Assembly (NCBI GenBank): GCA_029549985.1
Contig: JAKPIB010000046.1
Span: 25,801-89,800 of the forward strand
Direction of reading: 5' to 3'
DNA length: 64,000 bases
Source of the DNA: Bacillota bacterium
Lineage (GTDB): Bacteria > Bacillota > Clostridia > Caldicoprobacterales > DTU083
Both the position numbers and the translations under genes were made by a program. Each line of letters begins with the position of its first letter. Position 1 is the first letter of the stretch. Below are positions 63,280-64,000 of this stretch, in pieces. The notes below the pieces were generated by a model, which ran no database searches, had not been told where the DNA came from, and saw nothing but the letters and a program-made list of their open reading frames with translations.

Positions 63280-64000
63280 GCCTTATACCTATAGAAGACA
63301 TAGCAAGGGAGCTGGAGCTTGAAATTATATATGACGGGGACAGAAAAGCAATAGATTTGCAAACCAGCGATGTGAACAGGCCCGGGCTACATTTCGCAGG
63401 GTTCTTTGATTACTTTGCCAAAGAGCGCGTACAGGTCCTGGGAAAGGGTGAGATGACCTATCTATACCAGTTGGATCCAGCTGTCAGAGAGGAGCGACTC
63501 GACAAGTTTTTCGGATCCGGACTGCCTTGCGTACTGGTGGCTAGGAACCTTGAAACACCACAGTATCTGATCGACAGCGCCAGAAAACATAAATGCCCTT
63601 TGCTGTTGTCTAAAAAGGCGACTTCGATCATTATACACGACCTTATAAACTATCTGGATTCTGAATTGGCTCCTCGTATCACACGCCACGGCGTTCTGGT
63701 AGATGTATACGGAGTCGGTATTTTGCTTACAGGCGAAAGCGGGATAGGCAAAAGCGAGACGGCACTTGAACTGGTGAAACGCGGACACAGGCTGGTTGCA
63801 GATGATGCCGTTGAGATAAAAAAGGTCGCAGAAAACAGACTGATCGGGGACTCACCTGAGCTCATACGGCACTTCATGGAGGTCAGAGGAATAGGGATAA
63901 TCGATATTAAAGCGATGTATGGCGTAGGAGCGGTAATTAACACCAAGGCCATCGACATGGTCATGCATATGGAATTCTGGGACAGCAACAAGGATTATGA
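63276..64000 (+). CDS. hprK: HPr kinase/phosphorylase, N-terminal part
   Basis: Incomplete at the right edge; 241 residues visible. N-terminal domain (about 1-128) and the kinase domain with HGVLVDVYGVGILLTGESGIGKSETALELVKRGHRLVADD, including Walker A GESGIGKS (153-160), and EVRGIGIIDIKAMYG, the family signature. It phosphorylates HPr on Ser46 when sugar is plentiful, driving CcpA-based catabolite control. The start overlaps the HAD gene stop. Confidence 0.95.
   Translation, partial: MSLIPIEDIARELELEIIYDGDRKAIDLQTSDVNRPGLHFAGFFDYFAKERVQVLGKGEMTYLYQLDPAVREERLDKFFGSGLPCVLVARNLETPQYLIDSARKHKCPLLLSKKATSIIIHDLINYLDSELAPRITRHGVLVDVYGVGILLTGESGIGKSETALELVKRGHRLVADDAVEIKKVAENRLIGDSPELIRHFMEVRGIGIIDIKAMYGVGAVINTKAIDMVMHMEFWDSNKDY

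Overview
The window looks like chromosomal DNA of a spore-forming, anaerobic member of the Clostridia (Firmicutes). The evidence is strong AGGAGG-type ribosome binding sites, TTG and GTG starts, intrinsic terminators with U-tracts, a germination amidase of the CwlD type, a SpoVE/FtsW plus class B PBP pair, a LysM protein of spore-coat type, the cdaA-cdaR pair, HPr kinase, a flavodiiron protein (oxygen scavenging) and a GTP-type PEP carboxykinase. Base composition is mixed, by eye in the mid-40s percent GC. I cannot name the species. I see no insertion sequence, prophage, CRISPR array or rRNA; there is one tRNA (Arg, anticodon CCG).

Layout. 1-3961: the end of a dlt-like cell-envelope acylation operon in the order adenylation enzyme, carrier protein, MBOAT, SGNH-type protein, then a lipoprotein. 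4051-5889: pckG on the minus strand. 6200-8605: a substrate-binding protein/ATPase/permease ABC importer whose ATPase is frameshifted inside its signature motif. 8607-13856: a C69 peptidase, two tandem RimK-like ATP-grasp ligases, a nucleoside hydrolase and a metallophosphoesterase, followed by a 43-codon remnant of gamma-glutamyltransferase. 14010-22172: a run of single genes (DUF5658-like membrane protein, flavodiiron protein, beta-hydroxyacid dehydrogenase, OsmC, RluA, aminotransferase, GDT1-type cation transporter with an extra C-terminal domain, a TipA-like MerR regulator, a PHP phosphoesterase).

22394-24616: a lipoprotein with two tandem copies of an FMN-binding-like domain next to an ApbE flavin transferase lipoprotein, a possible extracellular flavin module. 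24683-28941: an iron alcohol dehydrogenase, then a divergent AraC regulator and GH67 alpha-glucuronidase. 29060-30471: a CymR-type Rrf2 regulator and cysK. 30587-33306: a complete but split NHEJ set (Ku, ligase, polymerase). 33401-35494: thyA, a broken small ORF, dihydrofolate reductase and a small hypothetical gene. 35574-39538: LysM protein, DegV and Tex. 39552-40443: an FMN riboswitch with terminator controlling ribU.

40573-43981: a tightly coupled tsaE-tsaB-rimI-DUF1461-tsaD operon (tRNA t6A modification) whose tsaE appears to start at ATA. Just downstream (44033-44143) is a cluster of DnaA boxes all in one orientation. 44997-53621: one giant gene for a cyclic beta-1,2-glucan synthase-like protein. 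53715-56731: cwlD, cdaA and cdaR, with a perfect 16-bp palindrome over the probable cdaA promoter. 56842-64000: tRNA-Arg, a small winged-helix-like protein, the ftsW/spoVE-PBP pair, uvrC, a PspC protein, a HAD hydrolase and the start of hprK.

The most interesting items are the duplicated lipoprotein beside ApbE, the DnaA-box cluster behind tsaD, the ATA start of tsaE, the Cys-for-Ser SGNH protein in the dlt-like operon, the paired ATP-grasp ligases, and the palindrome over the c-di-AMP synthase promoter.
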